64,000 nt of DNA from Viola odorata (GCA_963691705.1 OY829542.1:34892579-34956578), one strand, 5' to 3'. Shown: positions 31,471 through 43,748, counted from the first letter of the stretch. Numbers and translations: made by a program. Notes: generated from the letters alone by a model not told the origin.

Positions 31471-32067
31471 GAAATATTGCGAATAAAGAGTCATCGAATC
31501 TTTTAAATCTTGCATCTCTTAAACACATGAGGATTGGTGAATCCATTCCAAGTCTGTAAAGTGGTTTAGCTAATATTTGAATTAGTCCAATATGCATAAA
31601 TCTGTACTTTTTTCTGAAATTTTCAATGTCTTTTTTCCATTATTTGAATCGTTTTTTTGCTCGGAACTTATTGGGATTGTCCTTTCTGTAGTTTCTATTA
31701 CATAATCATGGAATAATCTAAAAGATCCAATTTCGTATATATTCTTTATACTCTCTTTTGGAATAGTCCAATTTTTTAAATGTTGTTCTATTTCTGCTAT
31801 ATGCGACTCTTGTCTGTTATAATCTTCTAAGTCATCATTTATTTCCTCTTGATTATTATGAGTCGAACTTCCAAAGATATTACCGAATCTTTCCATGATA
31901 TCAAAGATTAATAACTTATCTTTCTTTTGGTGACAAAGGTAAAATTGTTTATTATCTTCTTTTTCCTCTTACTACAGTAGTTTTTAGGTAAATTCGTCGG
32001 GACCACCTACCTCACTGGGCTTTACGGCTAAACCAACGGATTTAACGGCTGACCAACGCCGAACGTT
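31461..32067 (-). repeat. Right arm of the EPRV inverted repeat
   Basis: Reverse-complement copy of 26484-27092. It carries its own copy of the first ORF start (31896-31582, minus), which differs from the left arm by the 2-bp indel and a few substitutions and ends early. Confidence 0.9.
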
Positions 32068-33235
32068 GGGGATTCCTGATGACTCGGCCTAGATATTCAA
32101 AAGCAAATCAAAGCACTCCAGTAAGCAATATGGAGATCAACAGCCAGGCCGAGCCGTTTGCATCATGTACATACTAAAGATTAGACGCCCAAGGAAAATT
32201 TTGCTGCTCCAAGTTCAACAATCCAGAATTTCATGTATGCTCCCTTTCTGCTCAAAATCAAAATCAAATTCAAAAAAAAAAAAATTTGTGAAAAAAAATG
32301 AAAAAAGAAAAGAAAAGAAAGAATAAAGCATTTGAGCAAAAGAGGAGTACAATTCAGAACTGGAGTAGAGCAGTACAAAGATCAGAAGACCGACGACACT
32401 TTCCAACAGAAGATACCCCCACTCTCCTTCAGCGTTCTTTATCTTGCCCGCGCCATTGCCACCAGGGGGCTTTCTCACCAACTTGCTTGTTTTCCAGCTA
32501 AGAAACTTCTATCCTTCCTTCTCTCTACTTTGAACCCCCCCTCCTTCTTCAACATCATATTTTGTTCTACCCTTGTAAAGTCTCTAAGATTATATGATTG
32601 CCCAAGCGTGTGTTCTCCGTACTCGGGTCGCTATTGCAAATTTAGTTTTTTGCATGATCATTCGCATTGATGAGTGTTAAACACCTAACTCTATTTCTGA
32701 GCGTGAGTGATAAACCCTATACCTTGTGAGGATTGCTTGCAGCGTGCTGATGTAGGAAAGCTACTCTTCTGGTTTCGTTATTCCTTAAGAGTAGTGCAGA
32801 GTTCATCCAGGAAGGAGGGTGGCGTACTGCTCGGTCGAGGCGTAAGTGGTGGCGTAAGTAACTCTGTGTGTTGTGGATTAAGGTTGTGTGTTCCTGATGA
32901 GGTGATGCTTTCTGATTTTAATGCTCGAGGGCGAGCATCGGGGTAGTGTGGGGATGTTTGATAGAGCATTTTATGTCCACAATTCCGCCCTCTTTTGTAT
33001 GCCTTTTTAGATCATGATGCTACTTATGTTGCTATGTTTACTCACTTTTTACAGATGTGGGCTAATTAAGAGGAAAATGCGAAAAAGACGCTTTCTATCA
33101 TTTTCTGGAAGTAATAGAGCAGCTAGGCCGAGCAGCTGGATGTTCGCGGAAGGTAGCAGTGTCCTAACGAGAAAAGGAAACAAGCGCAATATCGGATCCG
33201 CTAAAATTAATGCTCCAGAAGTCCCAATCGCAGTA
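32068..33235 (+). mobile_element. TE-F: fragment related to TE-D (3' UTR and LTR start)
   Basis: From about 32690 the sequence matches the TE-D 3' region in opposite orientation. The match includes the shared GAGCGTGAGTG...GTGAGGATTGCT module, a PPT-like GGGTAGTGTGGGGA and an LTR start TGTTTGATAG at 32955. About 280 bp of LTR remain before the junction with TE-G. I assign nothing to 32068-32690 beyond A-rich and pyrimidine-rich tracts. Confidence 0.5.
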
Positions 33236-33240
33236 GAAGT

Positions 33241-34235
33241 CCCAAAGATTGCTACCCTCTTCCTCAAATCGATCAGTTGGTCGACCAAACTGCTGGGTAC
33301 GCCTATCTAAGCTCATTAGACGCCAATTTGAGATATCACCAAATCCCCATGGCTGTGGAAGATGAAGAAAAGACTGCCTTCATCACTCCAAAGACCACTT
33401 ATTGCTATACGGCGATGCCGTTTGGATTGAAAAATACTGGGGCAACCTTCCAGCGCATGGCAAACAAAGTTTTTGAGAAGCAGATTGGAAAATATATAGA
33501 GGCCTACGTGGACAATATATTAGTCAAAAGCCGAAGCTTCAAGGACCACTTAGCTGACTTGGAAGAATTCTTCAGCGTGATGAAAGAATACAAGATGAAG
33601 TTGAACCCGCGTAAATGCATGTTTGCATTCCAAACGGGCAAATTCTTAGGCTATGTGGTCAGTCAGAAAGGCATACAACCTAACCCTTCGAAGGTAAAGG
33701 CTATCCAGGATATGATATCTCCTCGAACCATTAAGGAAGTACAAAAGCTCACAAGGCGCGTCATCACGTTAAGACGGTTTATTTCTAAACAAGGTGAAAG
33801 ATGCCTACCTTTCTTCAAGGTTATCCGCAAGAAAGCCCCCTTCAGATGGACAGAAGAATGCGAGGAAGCGTTTGCCGGCATAAAAGCCTACCTTTCATCC
33901 GACCTGGTGCTAACGAGACCTGAACCAGGTGATGCCTTATATTTGTATCTGGGCGTCGCCGACAAGGTGGTCAGTGTTGTCCTCATACGAAGTGATAGAC
34001 ATATTCATCATCCCGTATTCTTTCGCAGTCACGTACTGAAAGATTCTGAGTTGTGGTACGCTCGCATTGAGAAAATAGCGTTTGCCCTAGTACAGGCAAC
34101 GCGGAAGATGGATCGGTACTTCCAAGCTCATCCTATTGTAGTACTCACTGATCAGCCATTGAGGAAAATTTCAGGAAACCCGAGTCTTCAGGAAGAATGT
34201 TAGTTTGGGCAATCGAACTTGAACAATATAGGTTG
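33241..34235 (+). pseudogene. TE-G: Tat-type Ty3/gypsy RT/RNase H fragment
   Basis: The frame opens in the RT at PKDCYPLPQID and continues through LSSLDANLRYHQIPM, FITPKTTYCYTAMPFGLKN, the active-site region YVDNILVKS, the connection domain and first RNase H (LYLYLGVADKVVSVVLIR). TAG at 34201-34203 interrupts it, and the frame continues (WAIELEQYRLC) up to the Ogre LTR at 34236. The second Asp of the catalytic YVDD is Asn (codon 33514-33516), which should abolish polymerisation. The left junction carries an 11-bp direct repeat (AGAAGTCCCAA at 33217 and 33235). No gag, protease or integrase is attached. Confidence 0.82.
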
Positions 34236-37200
34236 TGCCACGCCCCAAAAATTAACAAAATTCGCGAGTGTGCAACGAACTTCAGACCTTACGATGCTCA
34301 ACGTAAACAGATACCTCGCAACATGCAATGAAGTCGCCACCCTAATTTGGTTGCTAGGTTTAGGGAACCTTAATCGTCATGGCATAAAAATATAATAAAT
34401 AAAAAACTAAAGGCACAAAAAAAGGGGTCTGGACCCCAGACAAAAGGTTCGGGGTCGTATTATGGTCTCGGGAAGCTGTTAGGCACCCGAGTCACATCCG
34501 AAAATGGTTACCGGTTGATGAGAGGTGTTTAAAAGGTGTTTGATAAAAATGCGTTTTTGAAAAGGGGGCCCTCAGAGGAATCGTCACTTTAGTCTTTTCT
34601 ATGATCGTGACCATTCAGGAATAATTAATCGTGGGACAGGGTTACCATTTTAAAATCTTTCGGACGGGGTTACCGTTTATCAAGACCGATTGATTATTCC
34701 TGACCGTAACGTGATGGGACTGAATTTTCCGTAAGACTGAATGAGCGCCCTCTATTTCATCATCGGGCCATGCATGATTAAATTAATTACTATGTGAGTC
34801 TATCATGGATAGCTTAACAGAGTACAAATTTAAATGAGAGGTTTTGAAATGATGAACTGATGTGGGATCGAAAGTCCCCATGTACATGCAGTCAATATAA
34901 GCGAGAATATGAATATGGCATCTTAAGAAAATCTTTAAACACGTTGTTCATGTGAGTTGATTTTAGTTCTAGCAATTCTATATATCATGCGTACGATTGA
35001 TATTTACGGAAAGCGTTGAATAAATAAAAAGGAACGAAAGGCGTACTTTCGAGCGAAACTTGAATTTAAAACCTACAAAATGAGAGTGTTAGTGATAGCT
35101 CGAAAAATAATTAAGCAATTCATGAGTGCGAAAATTTAAATGATGACTTGATGCGTACGAAAATTTAAATGCTGATTTGAGGTATGCGAGAAATGATGAT
35201 TTGACGCATACGAACATGTAAATGATGATTTGATAAGTGCAAAAAATTTAAATGCTGATTTGATGTATGCGAGAAATGATGATTTGATGCATATGAAAAT
35301 TTAAATGCTGATTTGATAAGGTGCAAAAATTGAATGATGACAGTTGATAAGTGCGAGAATTTAAATGTTGATTTTAATGTATGTGAGAAATGATGATTTG
35401 ACGCATACGAAAATTTAGTGATGATTTGACAAAAAATTAAAGATTTGATATTTGTGGAAATTACGCAGTTGACGATTTGCAGAATTTAAGCAGTTGACGA
35501 TTTGCAGAGTTTAAGCAGTTGATATTGCAGAAAATAAAACAGGTTGATATTGCAGAAAATAAGCAGTTTGATATTTGTAGAAATTTAAACAGTTAATATT
35601 TCCAGGAAATAAAGCAATTGATATTTGCAACCGACCATGTAGGCTGTAAATTGAATTTAAATTGCCGAAAGAAAATTGCGGAAAATTAAAGTGCGAATAA
35701 TGTAAACAGTTGATAAGTACAGAAAATTAAACAGTTGATGGTACGAAAAATAATCATACGAAGCATACGAATATTTTTACGGAAATACGATCTGAGATCT
35801 CGAAAAGAAATGAAAATGGGGTGGGCCCCAATTAAAAAGTGAAAGGAAATGAGAAATGGGCCAGGAATAGTGCCTGGCCCATGAAAATAAAAAAGGAAGG
35901 GTGATGGGCGCATGAATAGGCCATTATGGCACTATTCATCGTCACCTTCCTTGGTCGCCGGCGTCACTGCCGGTGGCCAAGCTCCTACCATCCATGGCCG
36001 AAACGGAAAACCTTCGTACCGAGATGCTCATCTCCTCGACAGTTTCCCGACCGTACGAACCTTGAATTTTAATTTAAAACGTGCTGAGTTTAATTTCAAA
36101 AAAATGACAAAACCGTTAATTATCAAAAACTAATTAATTCACACGATTTACCTAACGATTACTTAAATTGAAAGCATATATTTAATCTACAACATGTATA
36201 TGAATTAATGGTATAAAGAAAAGCAATTTATTTAATCAAACAAATGCTAAATGAATGAAAGAAAAGAAAAGCATAAAAAAATGAAGAAAAGAAAAGCTAA
36301 AAAGGCTTACTTCCAAACTTGAACTTGGGCGATTATCGCTCTAAATGAGAAATTGATCAGAGGGAGAAGAATCAAGCTTTTCTTGCAAAGTTGGTGCCGT
36401 TTGAATAAAGGAGGGAGGCTCGTATTTATAGCCAATCGATCGCATGGGTGAAGGACGCGGTGCTGCGCGTGGCTAGGCCGGACGTCGAGGTGGCAGAGCT
36501 AGGGTTGTCGTGGTGGCAGGTCTACGGCTGGGAAGTGACCGGCCGAAGGGACAGGACGTCGGGAGCAGGTTGTACGGTGGCCTACTCCACTGTTGGCTCA
36601 CGTCCATGGTGCATGCGCACCATGGCTCTTAATTAGTCAACCGTTGATCTGGTTGACTTTTCTTGGTTGACCAGATCAACGGTTGTGATCAAATAGCCTT
36701 TTACCTTATTTAAATGGCCTCGAGCCGATTCCTGCGAGCAAACGTTCTGACTTTTCGAGCCGAAGGTACCAGCGCGTAGAGAAAAATAGGACGGGTTTAA
36801 CCGTCTACAGCAAATGATGAGAATTTTTTGTTTAACATGTTTATTTTCTTGTTCAAAAATGTGAAATGTTCGGACAGAAAAAAATGACGTTACGTCGAAA
36901 ATTACACGAAACGTTGTAGACCGTTGTGAACGGAAAAAAAGCTAGCAACTAGTTGATGGAAAACATTTCAAATTCAAGCTATTTTTCGAGCGAACTTACT
37001 CGGGTCCAATAAAAGCTCGAACAAAAATAATAATAAAAAATAAAAATACTAAAAAAATGCGATAAAATACTAAAAATCCTAAAAATCATGAGATGACCTA
37101 AAACGAAGAAAATACTAGCAAATGACTGCCGGATAGTTACAAATGTGATTTTAAGGCTAAAAATAATAATGATAATAATAATGAAAATACGTGACAAAAA

Positions 37201-37365
37201 ATTAAAAATGCTATTTCGAACGCTGACGATGATAATGACGATGCTAAAACGCGACGAAAATTTTAAAAATGCTAACGACAACAAATTAACTAAAAATGAC
37301 AGTAAATTAAGTAAATAACAGAAATGCTAAAATCAATTAAAAATGACGTCAAAATTCGGGTATCA
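34236..37365 (-). repeat. 3' LTR of the Ogre element (about 3.13 kb)
   Basis: Aligns with 61548-64000 from its left end. On the minus strand it begins TGATACCCG after the PPT and ends TGGGGCGTGGCA. A TATA box TATAAATACG is at 36421-36430 (minus). Degenerate short repeats (GATGATTTGA...AAATTTAAATGCTGATTTGA pattern) fill about 35130-35640. The U3 border at 37365 rests on the TG next to the PPT, since the partner LTR is cut by the window end. Confidence 0.8.
36421..36430 (-). promoter_or_regulatory. TATA box in the Ogre 3' LTR
   Basis: Minus-strand TATAAATACG; the same box is at 63715-63724 in the 5' LTR, confirming minus-strand transcription. Confidence 0.65.
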
Positions 37366-37370
37366 ATAAT

Positions 37371-37383
37371 TGCCCCCTCTTTA
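37371..37383 (-). promoter_or_regulatory. Polypurine tract of the Ogre element
   Basis: Minus-strand TAAAGAGGGGGCA, a few bases from the TGATACCCG LTR start. Confidence 0.7.
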
Positions 37384-37479
37384 CTGTCTTATCAAAGTAT
37401 TTGATAAGCAGTAAAGACGGTTGCCCCTACATATCCAAATTTTGGTGACACCGCAGGTCTTACCTCAAGCTTACAGTGA

Positions 37480-38815
37480 TGATGTCGCTCTAGGAGGAGG
37501 TAAGTTGCTGCTGTCACTCTGGGAGGAGGTAGTTTATCGATGTTGTTCGTTGATCTCACTCTGGGAGGAGATAGTCGGTCGATGTCACTCTGGGAGGAGG
37601 TATATTTTTTGTTGTCACTCTAGGAGGAGGTATATTTTGGATGTCACTCTAGGAGGAGGTAGTTGATTGATGTCACTCTGGGAGGATATATTTTTTGGTG
37701 TCACTCTGGGAGGAGGTAAGTTGATGTCACTCTAGGAGGAGGTATATTTTTAATGGTGTTATTCGGTGATGAGGAAACTGAGGCTGTCACTCTTGGAGGA
37801 GGCAATCTGTTGATGTCACTCTGGGAGGAGATAGATTGTTGATCGGATATCCTGCAAAGATGTAAACTTAGATCTACTCGGGTATTGATAGAAACATACG
37901 TTACAGAAAATGTAAATGACAACTACTCTACCAGGAATGGAAGATAGTTTTACGAAAATATAAATGACGGTCCCACTGGGGGGTATAAGCGTTTGACATG
38001 TAACTGACGTTGCTTCAGGAGGATAATGCGTGATTCGTAGAAGTACGAATGATTTGTCCTAATGATGTCACTCTAGGAGGAGGAGATGCAAATGATGTCA
38101 CTCTAGGAGGAGGAAATAATTATGCAGAAATGTAGAATTATGTAAATGGTGTCACTCTGGGAGGAGAAAAATGCATGATGTTGTCACTCTGGGAGGAGGA
38201 AATGCAGTACAGAAACGTAAACAACGTCAATTCCCGTAGGAGAAGACGTGAAATGCGGAAATTAAACTAAGGTCACTCTAGGAGGAGAAAAATGCTGGTG
38301 TTGTCACTCTGGGAGGAGAAGAATGCATGATGTCACTCTGGGAGGAGAAGAATGCATGATGTCACTCTGGGAGGAGAAGAAATGCATGATGCTGTCACTC
38401 TGGGAGGAGGAAATGCAGTACAAAAATGTAAACAACGTAAATTCCCGTAGTAGAAGACGTGAAATGCGGAAATTAAACTAAGGTCACTCTGGGAGGAGAA
38501 AAATACTGATGCTGTCACTCTAGGAGGAGAAGAATGCATGATGTCACTCTAGGAGGAGAATAAATTCATGATGCTGTCACTCTGGGAGGAGGAAATGCAG
38601 TACAGAAACGTAAACAACGTCAATTCCCGTAGGAGAAGACGTGAAATGCGGAAATTAAACTAAGGTCACTCTGGGAGGAGAAAAATGCTGATGCTGTCAC
38701 TCTGGGAGGAGAAAAATGCATGATGTCACTCTGGGAGGAGGAAATATAAATGATGCCACTCTGGGAGGAGGAAATACAAATGATGTCCCTCTGGGAGGAG
38801 AAGAATGCTTTTGTT
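37480..38815. repeat. Ogre 3'-UTR tandem array built on a 'TGTCACTCTGGGAGGAG' unit
   Basis: More than 25 copies of (T/G)TCACTCT(G/A)GGAGGAG are spaced about 20-45 bp apart. From about 38200 they are organised in higher-order units that restart at AATGCAGTAC (38201, 38412, 38593; spacings about 211 and 181 bp), each with a CAATTCCCGTAG-type segment. Open frames in the array are by-products of the repeat. Confidence 0.9.
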
Positions 38816-41800
38816 ACCAGTGGCCTTGATACGAACCTAGAATGCATCTGCATCCTGTTTAGGAGGTAACGACCCCAAGGACAAGACTTTCCCATGATTT
38901 GCAGCCGTAAGCAATCCTCACCTGATATTAGTGTTTGCGCTCACGCTCTGAAACAAGGTTAAGTGTTTTACGCTCATAAAGATGCAACTAACATGATACA
39001 TAATTTTCAATTCGCAATGTCAATCAGAGTGAATAGACTTCAAATGAAGATGCACATGCATGGGCTTTCTAATAATCGATAGGACTTTCACGGAAAATAA
39101 TGAAAGGACATGAAATGTCCTGAAAGGAGCTTGTTTTGGTAAAGATGTGCTTGATTTTTGATTAGTTTGAAGGTTTTTTTACGAGTGACGCTTTGTCGAT
39201 TGGCCCTGATGAGGGCGAGGTACGCGAGTTCTTTCGCTTTTGCTGGGGATGCTTTCTCGACAGAGTGCATGAGCTCTGGGATCCTTGCTGGGGGTGTTTT
39301 CCGTTCGGCCAGGGGGCCTTTTTCTCTATTCTTTGCTGGAGAATATTCTCTTCGAGATTCCTTGAGTTGGCTCTGGGCCTTTTCTCTTCTTGAGTCTTCA
39401 CTGGGGAGTGTTGTCGCTGTTCTTTTTGTGACTTACTACTTGAGTTGGCCTTGGGCCCTTTTCTTCTTGAGTTCTCACTGAGGGGATGCTTTCCTCGAGA
39501 TCTAACTACTTAAGTTGGCCTTGGGCCTTTTTGCTCGAGTCTTCACTGGGGAATGTTTTCTTCGAGATTTCTCGAGTTTAGTTGTCCCCGGACTGTGCTT
39601 GCTTCGGTTCTTCGATTGTTTGTATTCTTCGAATGTCTCTGAGCATTTCTCTCTTTTCTTTTTTCCCTTTTTTCCCCTCTTTTTTTTTCTCTCTTTTCTT
39701 TTCCTTTTTGATTTGATTTGAAATGCAACAGAGCAGAGCAAGCACAACCTTTGTCTTAATCCCTTCTCGTTTTGGCTTAAAGCCTCGGCCTTCATCTTCG
39801 GGTTTTTGGTCTTTCTTCGGTGATGGCTCTTAGTGATATTTCGGTGACCTTTTCTGTCTCCTTCGTCGTGAACTTGAACTTAGCGTGCTTTTATTTCCGG
39901 CTGGCAATCTTAGCTGAGACTGCTCCTTGGCTCCCGGGGTATGAGTGATAGTGAAGGTTTTGGTAGGAGTGATGGCATTTGTGGTGGAAAGAGGGAAGAA
40001 AACGAGAAAAAACAAAACAAAAAAAATATATATTTGAAGAAGATCGTAAAAGTCCCACGTCATTTTATTGCTATCCCATGTCTAATTGCACATGTATCCT
40101 GGATATTATGCGAATTCAACTAGTACCTAGTCAGGCACTTACACTCATGAAGTATAAGGCGCGATGGCTCGAAAATGCTTACCGGGATTTGTCTGTGACT
40201 GCTTACGTCGGAGCAAACCGTGGATATAAGAGCAAGCAAGTAAGATCATGCATGATATGTAATTTTGATGGATGCTTTTTTTTTTAATAGAGGGGTTGGA
40301 CATCCCCGACCTATGCAATGCATGAATATGCTTATGAGAGTAGTATAGATTTTGTTTTAGCTGGGCTAAAGAGGATTTTTGATTGATTTTTTATTTTTGA
40401 TTAATTGATAGTTTAAAGCTAGGACGCAGGGGATGACCTATTTGCAAGAAACCAACGAGAACCTAAAGGGTTGCCCCCCCAGTGGGCCAGACGACCACAC
40501 GTAAATTAAAGCTAACAAAGCGTAGGAATGAAAATAAATTACTAAAGGGGGGAGAAAGATGAACTCCCCTGAAATGTGCAGCGGAGCTGCAAGGGCATCT
40601 TCCACGAGCTTTATGCGGATGACAATGGGATTATTCGTGTCCCTGCAAAATGAAGAGGGAACAACGGAGTAGGCGAGAAAGATTGATTTAAAAATAAAAA
40701 TGATGAAAGAAAAGAGAAAGATGTTTAGAAAGTGTGAACGGCGGTTTCCGCGTCAATGCTAGCATCTAGCTGCTGTGTCAACAATAACAGTCGCGTCAAC
40801 AGTGCTTCTTCGTCAGCAATAGCTTTCGCGTGAACAGTACTCGAAATAGCAAAGTGAGTAAATAGTATCAGGTTTGGAGAAAAACGTATTTCTAGCCAGA
40901 TATATCGGGTTTCGCGAGGAAAATCATCTATTTTTTGTGGGCGCTCAGAATTCTACGTGTGATAGCTCGATTTGAAGGCAATTCGACGGGCTACAATTCT
41001 TGTCAAGACATCTCTGTGAGATATTGACAATAACTGGGCGTTATTGAGATTCGAAATGTGGGTTTAAGACTCATGACTCCAGCTATATTGGGTTTCACGG
41101 AAAAATTCATATCTTTTTCGTACGTGCTCGGAGTTTTCTAGACAATAGCTCGATTTGAAGATAATTTAAAGGGCTACAATTCGCATGAAGACATCTAAGC
41201 GGGATATCAACGTTTACCAGGCGCGATTGAGCCTCAAAGTGACGCTACTAATTTGGGTGAGACTAAATTCCTCAGCTACAGTCTGGTTACTGTCCGACTC
41301 TTCAGAATATCACTTGGTTACAGCTGGATTCTTCAGTCACAATGCGACTCCTTCAACTACAGTCTAAGTTTTTGGCTACAGTTAGTGTGATTATTCATCT
41401 ATCGTCAGTTTTTCGTTACTACTACAGTTGCAAAAGTCAATCCATCGGGTGAATATTTACCCCGGAGGAATAACTATATGATTTATCGGGTGAATATCTA
41501 CCCCATTTAAAGAACCCTCATAATATCGTGTGCCCGTCCTCTCATCACCGAAAAAGGTCTCCAACGATACGTCATTCTCCTTCGTAAATGGGAGGAAGGG
41601 AACGAGAATTAAACAACGACCTAGTTCCTTGTTTATTCCCTTAAGGTATCACTATTACCTTTAACGTTATCACTTTCTCCTTACCTCTATATTCAATATT
41701 TTCACTGTCCTTAACATTCTTAGAGGAATCTAACCAGAATTAGCAGACCCTGTTAGTGTATTTGTACAGCTAACAATGCAGATGCTCAAGTGGAGTACAG

Positions 41801-43263
41801 ATTGAAATCATAGGGAATGTGAAAGCGTGCAATATTGCAGGTAACTATGGCATAAAACTACACAATTTGTAGGTGGCCTACAACGTAAAACCACGTCAAT
41901 ATTGCAGGTAGCTCCGAGCAGCGTAAAACCGCGTCAATATTGCAGGCGGCTTACAACAAGGCCGGATCCAACGAGCTTGGATGGAAAAAGCGACATCAAC
42001 GACACCCCGATATGTGCGGGTGAAAGCCTCTAAGGGTATCTAGTACTTGTCATTACATGATATTTTTACTAACATGACAAGGAAACATTTGAGAATGTGT
42101 AGGAAAGTCGATGAAATATCGAAATAAGTGAAGAGACTAACACCCACAAAGGCAGCGACATCACACAAGAATTCATTACTACCTACGGGGTACCTCTTGT
42201 CATTAGCGAGGAAATACATCCTCAGTGATGAGAGCGATGGTGCACCATCTTATCTGTGACATCTCCTCCCCTGTGTTGAAATGCGCATGCGTAGTCATGT
42301 CGCGATATCAAGAAGAATAGTCTACTGCTATTATTTACCCATGATGTGGCGGGCTGCATGGTGGTCTTGTGATGACACCATCTTCATCAGCAAGCTATGA
42401 CATTCCTTCATTACATTGTTGCGCTATCGACAACGTTACCAGTTTCTGGCTTATCGCCAGCGTTGTCAGTTCTGGTTTGTGACCAGTGTTATCACTTTGG
42501 TATCAGCACTACTATCTCATCATGACAGTCCAAGGAAGGAACTGGCACAAAGAAAGGGAGTTGCCGCGAAGTGACCCCGCAGTAACTTTATGAAGAAACA
42601 GTCATCCCCTATTCAGCTGCCTCCGTGCTAGCAGCTGTCGCCCTAGCAGTTGTCACCCTATCAGTTGTCGCCCTATCAGTTGTCGCCCTGTCATCAGCTA
42701 TCTCCGCGTTATCAGCGCGTCATCAGCTATCTCCGCGTCATCAGCTATCTCCGCGTTATCAGCGCGTTATCAGCTATCTACGAGAAATGGTCACTTGACA
42801 GTGAATGAGTCCATATATCAGGAATGTTTGTCATTCGAGCAACATCCTGGAATTGTCACCTGTGCCCGTACCGTCAAGCGAGTAGCATTCTTCGTGCTCC
42901 CAGCAGCACACATGGCAGTATAAGTCGGACGTCTCCGCCGTACCGCACATACCCTATTTTTGTGAATGGTCGTCAGAACCTGCTTATCGAGAAGCAAACT
43001 ATCGGCAGAAGCATCGCTTATTGTCACCTTATCAATTTGGTCATCATCTCCTTCGTGGCCAATAGTTATCACAAGCTATCAGCTCATGTTACCTGCTTCA
43101 TTATCGTATACTTGATACAACTGGTTCGAAGATACAGAGTTTTGGCAAATATCAGAAATAAGAATCTATGGCGTGAACATCAAATTAGTTAGAGAAACTC
43201 GAAGATTTTTACAAGCCTGCCGCGACGCAGAAGAGATAGCACTCATCCAGATACCGAGAATGA
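38816..43263 (-). other. Ogre 3' region, non-coding
   Basis: No supported gene. It contains the shared module at 38903-38950 and a degenerate tandem series at 39230-39590 (GAGTCTTCACTGGGGA, GAGTTGGCCTTGGGCC). It also has a pyrimidine-rich block at 39640-39720 and a diverged ~190-bp tandem duplication (about 40893-41080 and 41085-41270). Short repeats of (C)CCTATCAGTTGTCG and ATCAGCTATCTCCGCG lie at 42620-42785. The right part may belong to the Tat fragment that ends at 43748. Confidence 0.5.
42620..42785. repeat. Short tandem repeats (15-bp and ~16/27-bp units)
   Basis: Four units of (A/G)CCCTA(T/G)CAGTTGTC are followed by alternating ATCAGCTATCTCCGCG and TTATCAGCGCG units. Confidence 0.8.
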
Positions 43264-43748
43264 AGCCCTTGGTAAACACTCGGGCTCGTTTTCGGTTGGG
43301 CTTGTGATAATAATTGATATACCCCCAGGGCATTTTAGTCATGACAGGGGTACCGTCATCTTCAACTACTGTAGGGCCTACCTGGCCTCATGCTAGTCCT
43401 GCTACCGGGGGGTGGTCGACGTCAGCGGGGGGGGAGCATCCAACACGGTATGACGCATTTTCCCACACTCGGTAGGCCATAAGTGGCAACCATCAAGATG
43501 ACACTCTCTACTAGATCTCCTATAAATACCCCCCTAGGTAGAAAAGGGGGGGGGGGGGACTCTCTCACTACTCTCTCTCTCTACTACTCCTACCTACCCA
43601 TTATACTGACTTGATCGTCGGAGTATCTGCGCCGGGGACCCCCTCCGGCGCCTTGCAGGTGTATCGGCGGCGAGGACCACCCCCCCTTAGAGGTGAAGAT
43701 CTCCAAGATCCTTCCTACCCCAGGTACAATCTCATCCAATTATTATCA
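43264..43748 (+). mobile_element. Tat-type 3' LTR fragment nested in the Ogre 3' region
   Basis: 43264-43304 matches the pre-LTR sequence of TE-A (GGTAAACACTCGGGCTC). The LTR 43305-43748 (444 bp) begins TGATAA and ends TTATCA, with TATAAATACC near 43521 and the conserved U5 hairpin at 43631-43649. Its left border within Ogre is unclear and no TSD could be defined. Confidence 0.7.

Larger units (their letters stand above)
26393..32067 (+). mobile_element. Endogenous pararetrovirus (Caulimoviridae), rearranged and broken
   Basis: Adenine-rich DNA encodes, in order, a 30K-type movement protein, coat protein with CCHC knuckle, aspartic protease and reverse transcriptase, the caulimovirid layout. 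A tRNA-type PBS lies upstream. The reading is split by frameshifts (near 26926, 28450, 29922, 30680) and in-frame stops (30434-30436, 30488-30490, 31302-31304). RT ends abruptly at about 31470 and RNase H is absent. From 31461 to 32067 the start of the viral sequence is repeated in inverted orientation. No integrase exists in this family, so integration was presumably by host repair. The arrangement of movement and coat domains before pol resembles Florendovirus or Petuvirus; the genus is not certain. Confidence 0.85.

Noticed and set aside
37480..38815. Regularly spaced repeats resembling a CRISPR array
   Set aside because: Spacing is irregular, the spacers are themselves repeated, and the context is a plant retrotransposon. 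It is a tandem satellite-like array.
37421..38895. ORFs rich in LWEEV or PPRVT repeats
   Set aside because: Direct by-products of the tandem array in different frames.
42818..43192. Overlapping ORFs on both strands at 42.8-43.2 kb
   Set aside because: No domain, no conserved neighbour and no splice support; the DNA is Ogre or Tat 3' non-coding sequence.
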